In this document: positions 41,567 to 51,326 of the stretch, piece by piece
Layout: each line of letters starts with the position of its first letter
Numbering within the stretch: the stretch's first letter is position 1
Source: Anaerocolumna cellulosilytica
GTDB lineage: Bacteria; Bacillota; Clostridia; Lachnospirales; Lachnospiraceae
Assembly (NCBI RefSeq): GCF_014218335.1
Contig: NZ_AP023367.1
Coordinates: 1,551,501-1,615,500, forward strand
Direction of reading: 5' to 3'
Length of the DNA stretch: 64,000 nt
Translations under genes and position numbers: made by a program
Notes under the pieces: generated by a model
What the model saw: the letters and a program-made list of their open reading frames with translations, nothing else
The model's database searches: none
Told to the model about the DNA's origin: nothing

Positions 41567-43859
41567 TTTTAAAAAAAGTAAACTTAGTACATTGACCATT
41601 TTTATTTTTACTGGTCTTGTGGCTTTGCTTATTTCTGTCGCGGCTATTTTATTTGTGAATCTCACAGGTTCAATAGACACCTTGATGGAAAAAGCAAAGA
41701 CGGCTCATTTTATGCAGATGCATACGGGTGAGATTAATCAGGAGAGGCTTAAACGCTTTGCTATGCAAAACAGTACTGTAGAGGAATACCAGGTTGCTGA
41801 ATTCCTTAATATTGATGGCACAGATATCGTCTTAAAAAGCAAATCTCTTTCGGATAGTGTTCAGGATAATGGTGTCAGTATTCAAAATAAGAAGTTTGAC
41901 TTGCTGCTTGATTTAGAGGGTAACGAAATCAAGGTACAAGATGGAGAAATTTATGTACCGATTATCTATAAAAAAGAATATGCTCTTACTATCCATGATA
42001 AGGTGTATATAAAGGGAATGGAATTTGTAATTGCAGGTTTTCTCAGAGATTCCCAAATGAATTCCTCACTTTCTTCTTCTAAACGGTTTTTAGTAAGCGA
42101 ATCAGAGTATGAGAAATTAAAAGAAAAAGGAAATATAGAGTACCTGATTGAATTCCGGCTAGCAGACCTATCAAAGCTTGGAGAATTTGAGGCGGCATAT
42201 ACCAATTTCGGACTGGAGGCAAACGGCCCGGCGGTCACTTATCCTCTTTTTAAATTTTTGAGTGCCATTTCTGATGGAATGCTGATTGTAATTATTTTAT
42301 TGATTAGTATTCTGGTATTGATAACGTCATTTTTATGTATCCGGTTTATTTTAGTTGCAAGGTTGGAAGAGGATTATAGAGAAATTGGTGTCATGAAGGC
42401 GATTGGAATCAGAGATTTTGATATTAAAAAGATTTATATGGCTAAATACGCAGTTATTTTTTTTAGTGGCTGTATGCTTGGGTACCTGCTATCTTTATTG
42501 ATCCAAGATGAACTGCTTAAAAATATAAGGCTTACCATAGGAGAAAGTAAAAATGCCAATCTTTCGGTATCTATTGGAATGGTTGGAATTCTTGCAGTTT
42601 TTATTCTAATGATGCTTTATGTGAACAGGGTAATGAGATACTTTAAGAAGATATCCGGAGCCGAGGCAATACGTTTTGGCAGAAGACTAGAGAAGGGTTC
42701 CAGTATGGCTAGTCTTCAGCTAAACAAAAACAGACTTTATCCGGTTAATTTTTTCCTTGGAATGAAGTATGTATTGATTCGAAGGAAGCTGTACTTTGTT
42801 TTACTGCTGGTTCTGATTATTTCAACCTTTATTATGGTAGTTCCAAATAATCTCTATTCGACTCTTTCTTCTGAAAGCTTCATTACGTATATGGGAGTAG
42901 GAAAATGTGATTTCAGGGTTGATATCGCACAGTCAGAAGATATTTTATCAAAAACAAAAGAAGTAGTGAGTAAACTAGAAAAAGATCAGAATATTTTAAA
43001 ATATACCCAGCTTACTACAAAGGCATTCATTATGACGACGGAAGAAGGGGAGAAAAAGAGCATTAAGATTGAACTTGGAGATCATACCGTATTTCCAATC
43101 CAGTATGAAAATGGTCAAGCACCTACTCTAGAGCATGAAATTGCGATTTCTGCCATGAACGCCGAAGCGTTGCAGAAAACGATTGGTGATACGATTTTAG
43201 TGAACATAGATGGGCAGGAAAGACCTCTTATTGTATGTGGAATCTATTCGGATATTACCAATGGAGGGAAAACAACAAAGGCGGCATTTACAAATAGGTC
43301 AGGAACAATCATATGGTCTGTTATCTGTGCACAGGCGAACAGAGGAATAGATATTGATTCTATTGTTTCAGAGTATGCTAAACAGTTTGATTTCGCAAAA
43401 ATATCAGATGTTGATGTCTATGTAAGGCAAACGTTTGGCAATACACTGCAGTCAGTCAATATGGCAGCACGTACAGCGGTTCTGGTAGCAATGCTTATTC
43501 CGCTATTTGTTACTTTATTATTTATAAGAATGCTGGTAGCAAAGGATAAACATGCAAGAGCAATCCTGCGTGTGGTTGGATTCCGGCCTTCGGATATTAC
43601 CAAACAGTATATGGGAGCTGCAATATTCATTTTAATACTTGCACTGCTTTTAGGCACAGGACTTTCCAATACGTTAGGGGAAGTGATAGCAGGTAAAATG
43701 ATAAAAGGTCTGGGTGTTCATTCATTCCGATTTCATATCAATCCGTATGTGTCCTATATACGCAGTCCATTCCTGCTGGCAGGAATAACACTCATTGCAG
43801 TAATAATAGCGACTCATAATGCTGGTAAAGTAAAAATGGCAGAACAGATAAAGGAGTAG
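41541..43859 (+). CDS. FtsX-domain ABC transporter permease
   Basis: About 772 residues from ATG 41541 (AAGGAGG 6 bases before; overlaps the MFS end by 26 bases). An N-terminal membrane segment (RLIWNDFKKSKLSTLTIFIFTGLVALLISVAAI), a large extracytoplasmic domain, then three segments with the FtsX motif around LEEDYREIGVMKAIGIRDFDIKKIYMAKY. A second half repeats this (ARAILRVVGFRPSDITKQYMGAA). This is the ten-segment MacB/BceB-like layout of mechanotransmitting exporters in Gram-positives. It works with the ATPase at 43863. Confidence 0.85.
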   Translation: MYRRLIWNDFKKSKLSTLTIFIFTGLVALLISVAAILFVNLTGSIDTLMEKAKTAHFMQMHTGEINQERLKRFAMQNSTVEEYQVAEFLNIDGTDIVLKSKSLSDSVQDNGVSIQNKKFDLLLDLEGNEIKVQDGEIYVPIIYKKEYALTIHDKVYIKGMEFVIAGFLRDSQMNSSLSSSKRFLVSESEYEKLKEKGNIEYLIEFRLADLSKLGEFEAAYTNFGLEANGPAVTYPLFKFLSAISDGMLIVIILLISILVLITSFLCIRFILVARLEEDYREIGVMKAIGIRDFDIKKIYMAKYAVIFFSGCMLGYLLSLLIQDELLKNIRLTIGESKNANLSVSIGMVGILAVFILMMLYVNRVMRYFKKISGAEAIRFGRRLEKGSSMASLQLNKNRLYPVNFFLGMKYVLIRRKLYFVLLLVLIISTFIMVVPNNLYSTLSSESFITYMGVGKCDFRVDIAQSEDILSKTKEVVSKLEKDQNILKYTQLTTKAFIMTTEEGEKKSIKIELGDHTVFPIQYENGQAPTLEHEIAISAMNAEALQKTIGDTILVNIDGQERPLIVCGIYSDITNGGKTTKAAFTNRSGTIIWSVICAQANRGIDIDSIVSEYAKQFDFAKISDVDVYVRQTFGNTLQSVNMAARTAVLVAMLIPLFVTLLFIRMLVAKDKHARAILRVVGFRPSDITKQYMGAAIFILILALLLGTGLSNTLGEVIAGKMIKGLGVHSFRFHINPYVSYIRSPFLLAGITLIAVIIATHNAGKVKMAEQIKE

Positions 43860-43862
43860 AGT

Positions 43863-44621
43863 ATGAGTAAAGTGATACTAGGAGAAAATATTGAGAAGTT
43901 CTTTGGAGAGGGAAAAGAAAAAACAAAAGTATTAGATAACATAACGGTTTCGGTTGAAGAGGGGGAATTTGTATCTGTAATGGGGCCTTCAGGTTCAGGG
44001 AAATCAACTCTTTTATTTGCTCTTGGAGGAATCGATAGAGTGGATAAAGGAAGGATTGTATTTGACGGTAATGAATTGTCCGCTGGTAAGGAAAAAAAAC
44101 TTTCAGATATACGAAGAACTGGCATGGGATTTGTATTTCAGCAGCCAACGATGTTAAAAAATCTGAATCTTCTTGATAATATCATTTTACCTGCTGTGAG
44201 GCAAGATAGAGGAAGAATAGAGCAAATTACAAAAAGAGCACTTGAACTTATGCGTCAGGCAGGAATCGAAGAATTAGCCAAAAGAGATATTACACAGGTG
44301 TCCGGTGGACAGCTTCAGCGTGCGGGAATCTGCCGCGCACTTATTAATAAACCTAAGATAGTATTTGGGGACGAGCCAACAGGTGCACTGAACTCAAAAT
44401 CAGCAGAAACAATTATGGAATTGTTTACAGAAATTAACCAAGAAGGAACAGCCGTTATGTTAGTTACCCATGATGCAAGAGTCGCTGCCTGCTCGGAACG
44501 AGTTCTATTCTTGTGTGATGGAAAAGTTGTGAGTGAATTAAGACTTTCAAAATATAAAGAAAAAGACATGAAAAGAAGAATGGAACAAGTAACAGGACAG
44601 ATGAGAGTGCTTGGAATTTAA
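43863..44621 (+). CDS. ABC transporter ATPase (MacB/LolD type)
   Basis: A 252-residue ATPase: Walker A GPSGSGKST, Q-loop GFVFQQPTMLKNL, signature VSGGQLQR, Walker B IVFGDEPTGALNSKS, switch His in MLVTHDARVAA. The usual LSGG is VSGG and the Asp after the Walker B Gly is kept. The gap to the permease gene is 3 bases. Last gene of the TetR operon. Confidence 0.88.
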   Translation: MSKVILGENIEKFFGEGKEKTKVLDNITVSVEEGEFVSVMGPSGSGKSTLLFALGGIDRVDKGRIVFDGNELSAGKEKKLSDIRRTGMGFVFQQPTMLKNLNLLDNIILPAVRQDRGRIEQITKRALELMRQAGIEELAKRDITQVSGGQLQRAGICRALINKPKIVFGDEPTGALNSKSAETIMELFTEINQEGTAVMLVTHDARVAACSERVLFLCDGKVVSELRLSKYKEKDMKRRMEQVTGQMRVLGI

Positions 44622-44818
44622 GTGAGGCGGACAGCACCATTCACAAGATTACCTTACCTTTACACCTCTGATGTTTACAGTTTTTATATGTAAGTATCTG
44701 GGGAGCAGTATAAAGAGCGAGAATGGTGTTGCAAATGCCACTGTATCCCAATCACAGAATACAGATTACTTATAGCGCCTCTTGGTCTTAATTTATGGCA
44801 GCAAATACCTGTTTTGAA

Positions 44819-47413
44819 TCAAGTCATATCATCCCGGAGCGCATCAATGATATTTTCTTTCTTTATCTTACTAATAGCATATAACATTGTAATGAACACA
44901 ATAAAGAACACGCTGAACATACCGATTGTCATACTGCGCCATGGAAATAAAAAATCCAAGTTGTCCATCCTTTCTTGAGCCACCAACCCTTTAAAAATCA
45001 GCCACGAATTGATTCCTGCTATTGGAAGCCCAAATAGCAATGTCCTCATGCCATAAAAGATACACTCAAAATTCATCATTTTATTGAAATCCCGCTCAGA
45101 CATTCCTACTGACCGGAGCATAGCAAGCTCACGCCTGCGCAGCCTGATATTTGTGGAAATCGTGTTAAACACATTGGCAATCGCAATCAGCGAAATCATG
45201 ATGACAAAAACATAGGTGAACACATCAATAACAAATGTCAGACTGTGGTATTGTTCAAGTATCTTGTACACATTATGCAGAGTATATGCAGATGTAATCC
45301 CCGCACTCTGAAGTATCTTTTCCATTTCCGCTACCGATTTAGAAGGATTCTTTGACTGAAAGCCAAAACCTATAGTAACATGGTTATCCGGGATTACAAA
45401 ATCCGCCATAAGTGAATAGGGAGCCACCACCATAAAAACACATGGATTTTGTTCGGGAGATTGCTTTTGATTTGGAGGCGGATCCACCGGGTACGTATCG
45501 ACAAACATGATGTTTATATTTTGCCCCTGTTCCATATTTGACTTATCATTTGTCGCAGGAGAGACACTGAACGTCTTTGAAGGACTCGTGAACATATCAA
45601 ACACCTCGGTCGTACCATCTTTCTTGTCAACCCGCTGTTTGGCAATGGCAACTATTTTCGAATTCTGTCCTGTATATTCGACTGTGGACAGGCCCAATTC
45701 ATTGACAAAGTGAAGGTACTCGCTGTCAGGGATAAATTGAATGTCTATAGGCAGATGTACCGTTTCGTCTGACACAGTATATCCTGCGTATTCCCGGTAA
45801 TAATCTGATAAATCCGTTGTATTAACGGAGCATGTATACGGGAGAATCACTTGGTACGAGCTTTCGTAAACTCCATCTGTGGTTTTTAGGTTGTCATAAA
45901 GGGAGAACATTTCGCGCTCATCCAAATCCTGAGTGATAAAAAGAATGTCATAATCCATATCCACTATATATTGTTTGGAAAGTTGCTTTAGGGTGGTTCC
46001 AAAGGCACTTCCTGATACAAACAGCACAAGGCTTAATGTAAGGGATAATACAATGCTGCGATAACGTTTTTTATTTCTCTTAAAGTTTTTCAACGCAAGA
46101 GTTCCCTCCAAACCATAAATCCGTTGTGAAAGTTTTGAAGTTCTCACGGTTTTTGATTCGGTTTTAACTTCTCCTGTCTGGCGAATACTCTCCATCACAG
46201 GAGTGTTTGCCGCCTTTCTGGCCGGGATATAGGCTGAAATCAAAATGGTAACCAAACTGACTGCTGCTGCCGCGATAATTGCAGGGACCGATACTGCTAT
46301 AGTCAAAGGCACGTTACTGTGAAGAATGTTCTTAAAATTCCCTGCAACAATGGGAAGTAGAAGTCCAACGCTGCCTATACCGACTAGAACACCAATAGGT
46401 ATGCCGATTATACCAATGCAAAGCCCTTCAAACAGTACGGAATTTCGCAGTTGTCTTGCTGTGGCGCCCACTGACGAGAGCATTCCGAACTGACGTATGC
46501 GTTCATTCAGTGAGATGTTGAAAGCGTTATAAATCAGAAAAATAGAGCCTACCATTATTATGGCAATCAAAATGCCGCCTACCGTATACAAAAGTGCGTT
46601 AAAGAGTTTATTGTCCGAAACGCCAAGAAAGCGCAGAACAGAATCATTAAAGACATAAGCACCTGCACCTGCTTTGCTGCTTGCATAAGCCTTTATCCCA
46701 CGCGGGTTTTTTAGCTTGACAAATAGGCTGAAGCTGTCTGCCTGATTCGTTGTATCTGCTTTCGTTATCAGGGTATATCCTGGTGCAGAATGTTCTTCAA
46801 AACCGGGTCTTTCGCAGATTCCCACAACTGTGTAGGTTCTATCTTCTTCCGGCACAAGTACTTCTTTGGCTACTCCTGATTTTCCCACAGAAAGATAAGG
46901 GTCATATTGACTAAGATTCTTACCCCCATCCATGCGGCTTCCCACTGCAAGTGAAAGGGTGTCACCCACCGTAAATCTGACACCGCCCTTTAGTGCAACG
47001 TGTGCCGGAACAAGAACCTCTCCGCTATTTTCAGGCTGTCTGCCGGAAATCAGGCTTATGGGTAAGGTATGAAAGGTTTCCTGGCTGAATCCGGCTATAA
47101 AAAGATAGGGCTTTTCAGGGCTTTTCACACCGTCAAGCATTGCATAGCCGATATTTTCAAATACTGCGGTATTTGTAACTTCATTGTCATGGGTTCGCTC
47201 CTGCACGAAAGAGGAGGGGGCATCCATAAACGCAACATGCCAATCGCCGTATTTCTGGATGGAAATGTTTAACAGAAAGCTTAACAAGGTAGTACCAAAG
47301 GTGGCGACTGCCGTAATCATGGCGGCGGAAAGAATAACTCCGATAATTGTGACAATGGTTCGGGTACGGCTTTTTTTCATGCTTTGAAGAGTGACTTTGT
47401 TAAAAATGTTCAT
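44819..47413 (-). CDS. FtsX-domain ABC transporter permease (Vex/MacB-like)
   Basis: An 864-residue permease with two FtsX units. It starts with VTLQSMKKSRTRTIVTIIGVILSAAMITAVATFG; the first FtsX motif is NERIRQFGMLSSVGATARQLRNSVLFEGL, the second RRRELAMLRSVGMSERDFNKMMNFE; large extracytoplasmic parts lie between. Ten membrane segments are expected. Its ATG overlaps the stop of the ATPase gene (ATGA), so the pair is co-translated. Controlled in all likelihood by the two-component system upstream; such units answer cell-wall antibiotics or antimicrobial peptides. Confidence 0.87.
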   Translation of the reverse strand: MNIFNKVTLQSMKKSRTRTIVTIIGVILSAAMITAVATFGTTLLSFLLNISIQKYGDWHVAFMDAPSSFVQERTHDNEVTNTAVFENIGYAMLDGVKSPEKPYLFIAGFSQETFHTLPISLISGRQPENSGEVLVPAHVALKGGVRFTVGDTLSLAVGSRMDGGKNLSQYDPYLSVGKSGVAKEVLVPEEDRTYTVVGICERPGFEEHSAPGYTLITKADTTNQADSFSLFVKLKNPRGIKAYASSKAGAGAYVFNDSVLRFLGVSDNKLFNALLYTVGGILIAIIMVGSIFLIYNAFNISLNERIRQFGMLSSVGATARQLRNSVLFEGLCIGIIGIPIGVLVGIGSVGLLLPIVAGNFKNILHSNVPLTIAVSVPAIIAAAAVSLVTILISAYIPARKAANTPVMESIRQTGEVKTESKTVRTSKLSQRIYGLEGTLALKNFKRNKKRYRSIVLSLTLSLVLFVSGSAFGTTLKQLSKQYIVDMDYDILFITQDLDEREMFSLYDNLKTTDGVYESSYQVILPYTCSVNTTDLSDYYREYAGYTVSDETVHLPIDIQFIPDSEYLHFVNELGLSTVEYTGQNSKIVAIAKQRVDKKDGTTEVFDMFTSPSKTFSVSPATNDKSNMEQGQNINIMFVDTYPVDPPPNQKQSPEQNPCVFMVVAPYSLMADFVIPDNHVTIGFGFQSKNPSKSVAEMEKILQSAGITSAYTLHNVYKILEQYHSLTFVIDVFTYVFVIMISLIAIANVFNTISTNIRLRRRELAMLRSVGMSERDFNKMMNFECIFYGMRTLLFGLPIAGINSWLIFKGLVAQERMDNLDFLFPWRSMTIGMFSVFFIVFITMLYAISKIKKENIIDALRDDMT

Positions 47414-48096
47414 GGCCGCACCATCCTCTCATCCCGCGTTACTTTGCCGTCTGATATACCGATAATACGGTCTGCCTGCAAAGCAATATTTTCGTCATGG
47501 GTGACTAGGAGCAGGGTCTGCCCGTATTTTTTATTGCTTTCTTTCAGAAGCTTAATGATTTCGTGTCCATTCTGGCTGTCTAAACTGCCGGTGGGTTCAT
47601 CGGCAAGCATGACTGCTGGGGCGTTCATCAAAGCACGTCCTATGGAAACACGCTGCTGCTGACCGCCTGAAAGCTGATTCGGTAAGTGCATTTTACGGTC
47701 TTGCAATCCAAGCATTTCAAGTAAGTCATTCAGACGTTCTTCATTGACTTGCCGTTTGTCCATCAGGATAGGCAAGGTAATATTTTCTACCACATTCAAA
47801 GTGGGAATAAGATTGTGGAACTGGTAAATCAGTCCGACCTGCCGTCTGCGGAATATGGCAAGTTTCTCATTGCTCCCTGCATATACATCCTGCCCGTCCA
47901 AATACACCTTTCCGCTTGTTGGCACATCCACGCCGCCGATGATGTGCAGCAATGTGGATTTGCCGGAGCCGGAGGAGCCGATGATTGCAGTAAATCCCCC
48001 CTTTTCAATTGTAAGCGAAACATGGTCAAGGGCGGTAACTTGGTTTTCACCCTTGCCATAGACCTTGCAGAGATTTTCAATTTTTAAGAACTCCAT
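47410..48096 (-). CDS. ABC transporter ATPase (MacB/BceA type)
   Basis: About 228 residues from ATG 48096 (AAGGAGA 7 bases before; an earlier in-frame ATG at 48150 lacks a ribosome site). Walker A GSSGSGKST, Q-loop GLIYQFHNLIPTLNV, signature LSGGQQQR, Walker B VMLADEPTGSLDSQN, switch His in LLVTHDENIA. Pairs with the permease that begins inside its stop codon. Confidence 0.9.
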   Translation of the reverse strand: MEFLKIENLCKVYGKGENQVTALDHVSLTIEKGGFTAIIGSSGSGKSTLLHIIGGVDVPTSGKVYLDGQDVYAGSNEKLAIFRRRQVGLIYQFHNLIPTLNVVENITLPILMDKRQVNEERLNDLLEMLGLQDRKMHLPNQLSGGQQQRVSIGRALMNAPAVMLADEPTGSLDSQNGHEIIKLLKESNKKYGQTLLLVTHDENIALQADRIIGISDGKVTRDERMVRP

Positions 48097-48249
48097 TATA
48101 TGAGTCTCCTTTCTTATGGTAACTCCATTCCTGCGCATATTTTTGCACATCTGAAGTTTTGTGCTGTGTAAAGATATTTTTACTTCACACGTTACCCATA
48201 TAATAGAACAGTCAACTTACATCTCGGTGACTTTTTGGTGAGAGATTCG

Positions 48250-49239
48250 TCACTTTGGGAAACGGACAGAAAATAGTGCTCCTCCCTTGGGGTGATTCTT
48301 TGCAGTAATCGTCCCGCCCTGCCGGGTTATAATCATCTTGCAGAGAGCCAAGCCAATTCCGTATCCTGTAGCGTTTGTATTTTTACCACGATAAAACCTG
48401 TCAAATAAGCAGGGCAAGTCTTCTTTTTCAAAGCCCTCACCACTGTCGTGGATGGCAATCTCGGTAAACAATGGATTGTCCATACAGACAAGTTCAATTA
48501 TCCCGTTCTCGCCTGTATTTTCTATGCAATTTTTAAGGATGTTTTGAATTGCTTCCGAAAGCCATCTTAAATCACCCTGAATAGTCAAACCACTCGGTAT
48601 ATTTACCTGTACAGCAATATTGTGCAGTTCCATCGGGATTAAGAACGGGCGTAGTGCAGTGTTTATTAGTTTATGTACATCTATCTGCTCGCATTGGAAT
48701 AGCACAATACCTGCATCCAAGCGGGATAATTTTAGAAGAGAAGTAATCAGCCAATCCATATGGAGAAGCAATTCTTCTGTTTCCCGAACGAATGCTTTCC
48801 GCTCGTTTTCATCCGGAGTATTCCCTAACAAAGACAGGATGAGGTTGGCGGATGTGAGCGGAGTTCGGAGTTGGTGGGCTATATCGGCCAGTGAATCGGC
48901 AAGATGTTCTTTTTCTTTTTTTAGTTCGTAGTTTTGCTCTCTAATTCGCAACAACATTTTAGAAATTTCGCTTTGAAGAATAGAAAGTTCGCCCTCCTCC
49001 GATTCGCCGATATACAGATGGTCAGCATTATGAAGTACATGGTCGATTTGATCTGAAATCCGTGCAATATTTTTGTATCTAGTACTGGTAAATATATAAA
49101 AAGCTATGCCAAAGGCAGCGGCAGAGGTGGTGATAAGGATACCCGCCGATTTATTGATTGCAAATCCCAGTATTATGGCGACAGCGGCTATTAAGGAGAA
49201 GATAAGGGTAAACTGTCTATACTCTCTATTCCGAAGCAT
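48250..49239 (-). CDS. Sensor histidine kinase, short-sensor type
   Basis: About 329 residues from ATG 49239 (GGGAG 6-7 bases before; ATG 49245 is also possible). Two membrane segments close together (~12-50) leave almost no outside domain. A linker/HAMP-like part leads to the H-box LADIAHQLRTPLTSANLIL (phospho-His), N-box AIQNILKNCIENT, and G-boxes IHDSGEGFEKED and GYGIGLALCKMI. Kinases of this build (BceS/VncS class) often sense through the adjacent FtsX-type transporter. It overlaps the response regulator gene. Confidence 0.88.
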   Translation of the reverse strand: MLRNREYRQFTLIFSLIAAVAIILGFAINKSAGILITTSAAAFGIAFYIFTSTRYKNIARISDQIDHVLHNADHLYIGESEEGELSILQSEISKMLLRIREQNYELKKEKEHLADSLADIAHQLRTPLTSANLILSLLGNTPDENERKAFVRETEELLLHMDWLITSLLKLSRLDAGIVLFQCEQIDVHKLINTALRPFLIPMELHNIAVQVNIPSGLTIQGDLRWLSEAIQNILKNCIENTGENGIIELVCMDNPLFTEIAIHDSGEGFEKEDLPCLFDRFYRGKNTNATGYGIGLALCKMIITRQGGTITAKNHPKGGALFSVRFPK

Positions 49240-49912
49240 ACTCATCTCCCAATCGATACCCTGTCCCCCGAACGGTTAGAATAATCTGGGGGCTTGCTGG
49301 GTCGTCCTCTATCTTTTCCCGTAATCGTTTTATGTACACAGTTAATGTATTGTCATTGACGAACTCCCCTGCTGCGTCCCATAATTCGTCAAGCAGCCTG
49401 CCCCTCGTGAGTATACTTTTAGGATTGCTTATAAATACCAATAACAAGCGGTATTCCAGTGCTGAGAGGAAAATCTCACTACCGTTTTTTTTCACAATGC
49501 CGCTGGCCGTATCCACATGAAGTCCGCGAATTTCATAATCTAACCTGAACCGTCCGCTTTTTCGTAGGGCGGTTCCTATTCGCGCAATCAATTCACGCGG
49601 GCGAAAAGGCTTGGTGATATAGTCATCTGCACCCATGTTAAGCCCTGTGACAACACTAGCCTCATCACCGGATGCCGTTAAAAAGATAACGGGAATATCG
49701 CCTGTTTCTTTTATTTCCGTGCAAACAGTAAAGCCATTGCCATCAGGCAATGAAATATCAATGAGTGCCAAGTCAAATGTATTCCCGGTAAGTGCGGCAA
49801 GGGCTTCACTCCGCGTAGGAGCGTGTGTGACTGAAAAACCTTCTTCTCGGAGCAAAAGTATAAGGTTTTTTGCAATTGCCTTATCATCCTCAACTAAAAA
49901 TATTCGTTTCAA
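49226..49912 (-). CDS. OmpR-family response regulator
   Basis: A 228-residue regulator: receiver domain (residues 1-120) with acidic pocket VEDDK, phospho-Asp in FDLALIDISLPDGNG, Thr in VIFLTASGDEAS and Lys in DDYITKPF; then a winged-helix DNA-binding domain (LTRGRLLDELWD...TLTVYIKRLREKIEDDPASPQIILTVRGTGYRL). AAGGAAGG precedes the ATG. It should activate the kinase and transporter genes downstream on exposure to an envelope stress. Confidence 0.92.
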   Translation of the reverse strand: MKRIFLVEDDKAIAKNLILLLREEGFSVTHAPTRSEALAALTGNTFDLALIDISLPDGNGFTVCTEIKETGDIPVIFLTASGDEASVVTGLNMGADDYITKPFRPRELIARIGTALRKSGRFRLDYEIRGLHVDTASGIVKKNGSEIFLSALEYRLLLVFISNPKSILTRGRLLDELWDAAGEFVNDNTLTVYIKRLREKIEDDPASPQIILTVRGTGYRLGDEYASE

Positions 49913-49933
49913 TTATTTTTACCTTCCTTTACA

Positions 49934-50029
49934 TTACTTTTCTATATCGCCCGTTATAACCCGGTACACAATCATTTTATCTATAATTTTCATATGTTTT
50001 GCTGCTTCTTCTGTTGTTCTATAGTCCAT
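49934..50029 (-). CDS. 31-residue ORF upstream of the response regulator, excisionase-like start
   Basis: GGAGG lies 8 bases before an ATG at 50029, and the ORF ends 21 bases before the response-regulator ATG. The start MDYRTTEEAAKHMKI resembles the first helix of small excisionase-type helix-turn-helix proteins, but the chain stops after 31 residues. It may be a shortened regulator or a leader peptide. The ribosome site is strong, the product is uncertain. Confidence 0.4.
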   Translation of the reverse strand: MDYRTTEEAAKHMKIIDKMIVYRVITGDIEK

Positions 50030-50146
50030 CTATAACACCTCCATAACAGTATTATATTTTTTTTGACGGGAATATACAAGTTTAGATAACAAACAAAATG
50101 GGGAGCACTGAAGGAGAAGCTGTTGAAAAACAAAAAATTCACAAAT

Positions 50147-50156
50147 ATGGTATAAT
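50147..50156 (+). promoter_or_regulatory. Extended -10 promoter element upstream of the sigma gene
   Basis: TGGTATAAT (TGn-TATAAT; hexamer at 50151-50156) ~125 bases before the sigma-factor ATG. No matching -35 box; extended -10 promoters do not need one. Confidence 0.45.
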
Positions 50157-50281
50157 GGTTTCATAAATCATGTACTGGGAAATCATCTTTTTAGGCAGAT
50201 AAAAACTTTTAAAAAAATTTTCTTCTGCAAGCTGTAATAAAAAAGTGAATTTTGTGACTTATATTATGAAAGGAGGGGCCG

Positions 50282-50776
50282 ATGTTTTCGATTGAAGAAC
50301 TATATCAGACTTATAAAAAGGATATATTTTGTTACCTACAAAGTTTAACAAGAGATTATACATTATCCGAGGATTTACTTTCCGAAACTTTTATGAAAGC
50401 ATTGCTTGCATTACCCTCTTTCAGAGGAGAGTCTTCTATAAAGACTTGGTTGATTGGTATAGCACGAAATGTGTGGCTTCAGCATTTACGAAAAGCAAGA
50501 CATTGGGTTCAATATGATGACCTTTTGTGTGTATATTTGACTGAAAGCGAAAGCGTAGAAGAACATTTTATTACTAAGGAGAAGTTAGAGCGTATTCGTG
50601 CACTTCTAAAGACAAAGGATGAGAGAACACGTTCTATTGTGGATTTACGTGTTGAAGGCTGGTCTTATACAGAAATAGCTAAAAAGTGGAGTATTACTGA
50701 AAACTCCGCCCGCGTTATCGACTTCCGTACCCGAAAATGGATGAAAGAAACTCTTAGAAAGGAGGAACTTTTATGA
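50282..50776 (+). CDS. ECF-type RNA polymerase sigma factor
   Basis: A 164-residue sigma factor with region 2 (LYQTYKKDIFCYLQSLTRDYTLSEDLLSETFMKAL, then FRGESSIKTWLIGIARNVWLQHLRK) and region 4 (RSIVDLRVEGWSYTEIAKKWSITENSARVIDFRTRKWMKE). AAAGGAGG precedes the ATG. Its stop overlaps the anti-sigma gene (ATGA), the usual arrangement for co-made sigma/anti-sigma pairs. It redirects polymerase to a small stress regulon when released. Confidence 0.9.
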   Translation: MFSIEELYQTYKKDIFCYLQSLTRDYTLSEDLLSETFMKALLALPSFRGESSIKTWLIGIARNVWLQHLRKARHWVQYDDLLCVYLTESESVEEHFITKEKLERIRALLKTKDERTRSIVDLRVEGWSYTEIAKKWSITENSARVIDFRTRKWMKETLRKEELL

Positions 50777-51324
50777 AGAAACAATATATTTCTTGTGATG
50801 TATGCCAGGATTTGATTCCCCTGGTGAAAGATCAAGTTGCTAGCGAAGATAGTATAACTTTAGTTAGCGAGCATGTAGCCTCCTGTACAATGTGCCAACA
50901 ATTAATTGATAAGCATGAATTATCCGCTGACATACCAATTAATGATAAGAGAGTATTGTCCGCTATACACAGGAAATTTTACCTTGGTGGACTGATTTTG
51001 CTTGGTGCAGGTACATTGTTTGGTATTTATCTGACAAACTCCATGGGTATATTTTATAATTTCGCTGTTATGCCGCTGATGGGTGCTCTTGGTTATTTTA
51101 CCTTTAGGCGATTCTGGCTTTTTGTGCCGTTTGTAATCGGAATAGTAACCTTTATATGGACAGCTGTACCTATGTTACAGAATAAATTAGAGAATGTTAT
51201 ACTTGCCTGTACATTTTATGCAGCTATCTATGCGGTACTATGCTTATTAGGTGGAGTTGCAGCTTTACTTTTGCATTTTGCCTTTACTAAAGAAACGCGA
51301 CCAAAGGTCGCAGATGGGAGCTAA
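50773..51324 (+). CDS. Membrane anti-sigma factor with zf-HC2-type zinc motif
   Basis: A 183-residue protein. The cytoplasmic part has SCDVCQDLIPLVKDQVASEDSITLVSEHVASCTMCQQL, with His and Cys-x2-Cys of the zinc-anti-sigma (ZAS) fold, preceded by a conserved DLIPL(x)D helix. Four hydrophobic segments follow (~70-170). It should hold the sigma factor at the membrane. Translation is coupled to the sigma gene by a 4-base overlap. Confidence 0.87.
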   Translation: MKKQYISCDVCQDLIPLVKDQVASEDSITLVSEHVASCTMCQQLIDKHELSADIPINDKRVLSAIHRKFYLGGLILLGAGTLFGIYLTNSMGIFYNFAVMPLMGALGYFTFRRFWLFVPFVIGIVTFIWTAVPMLQNKLENVILACTFYAAIYAVLCLLGGVAALLLHFAFTKETRPKVADGS

Positions 51325-51326
51325 TT

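Noticed and set aside
44640-44740. Inverted repeat AGCACCATTC / GAATGGTGTT between the two convergent exporter operons
   Set aside because: The arms are ~75 bases apart without T-run; not a convincing terminator.
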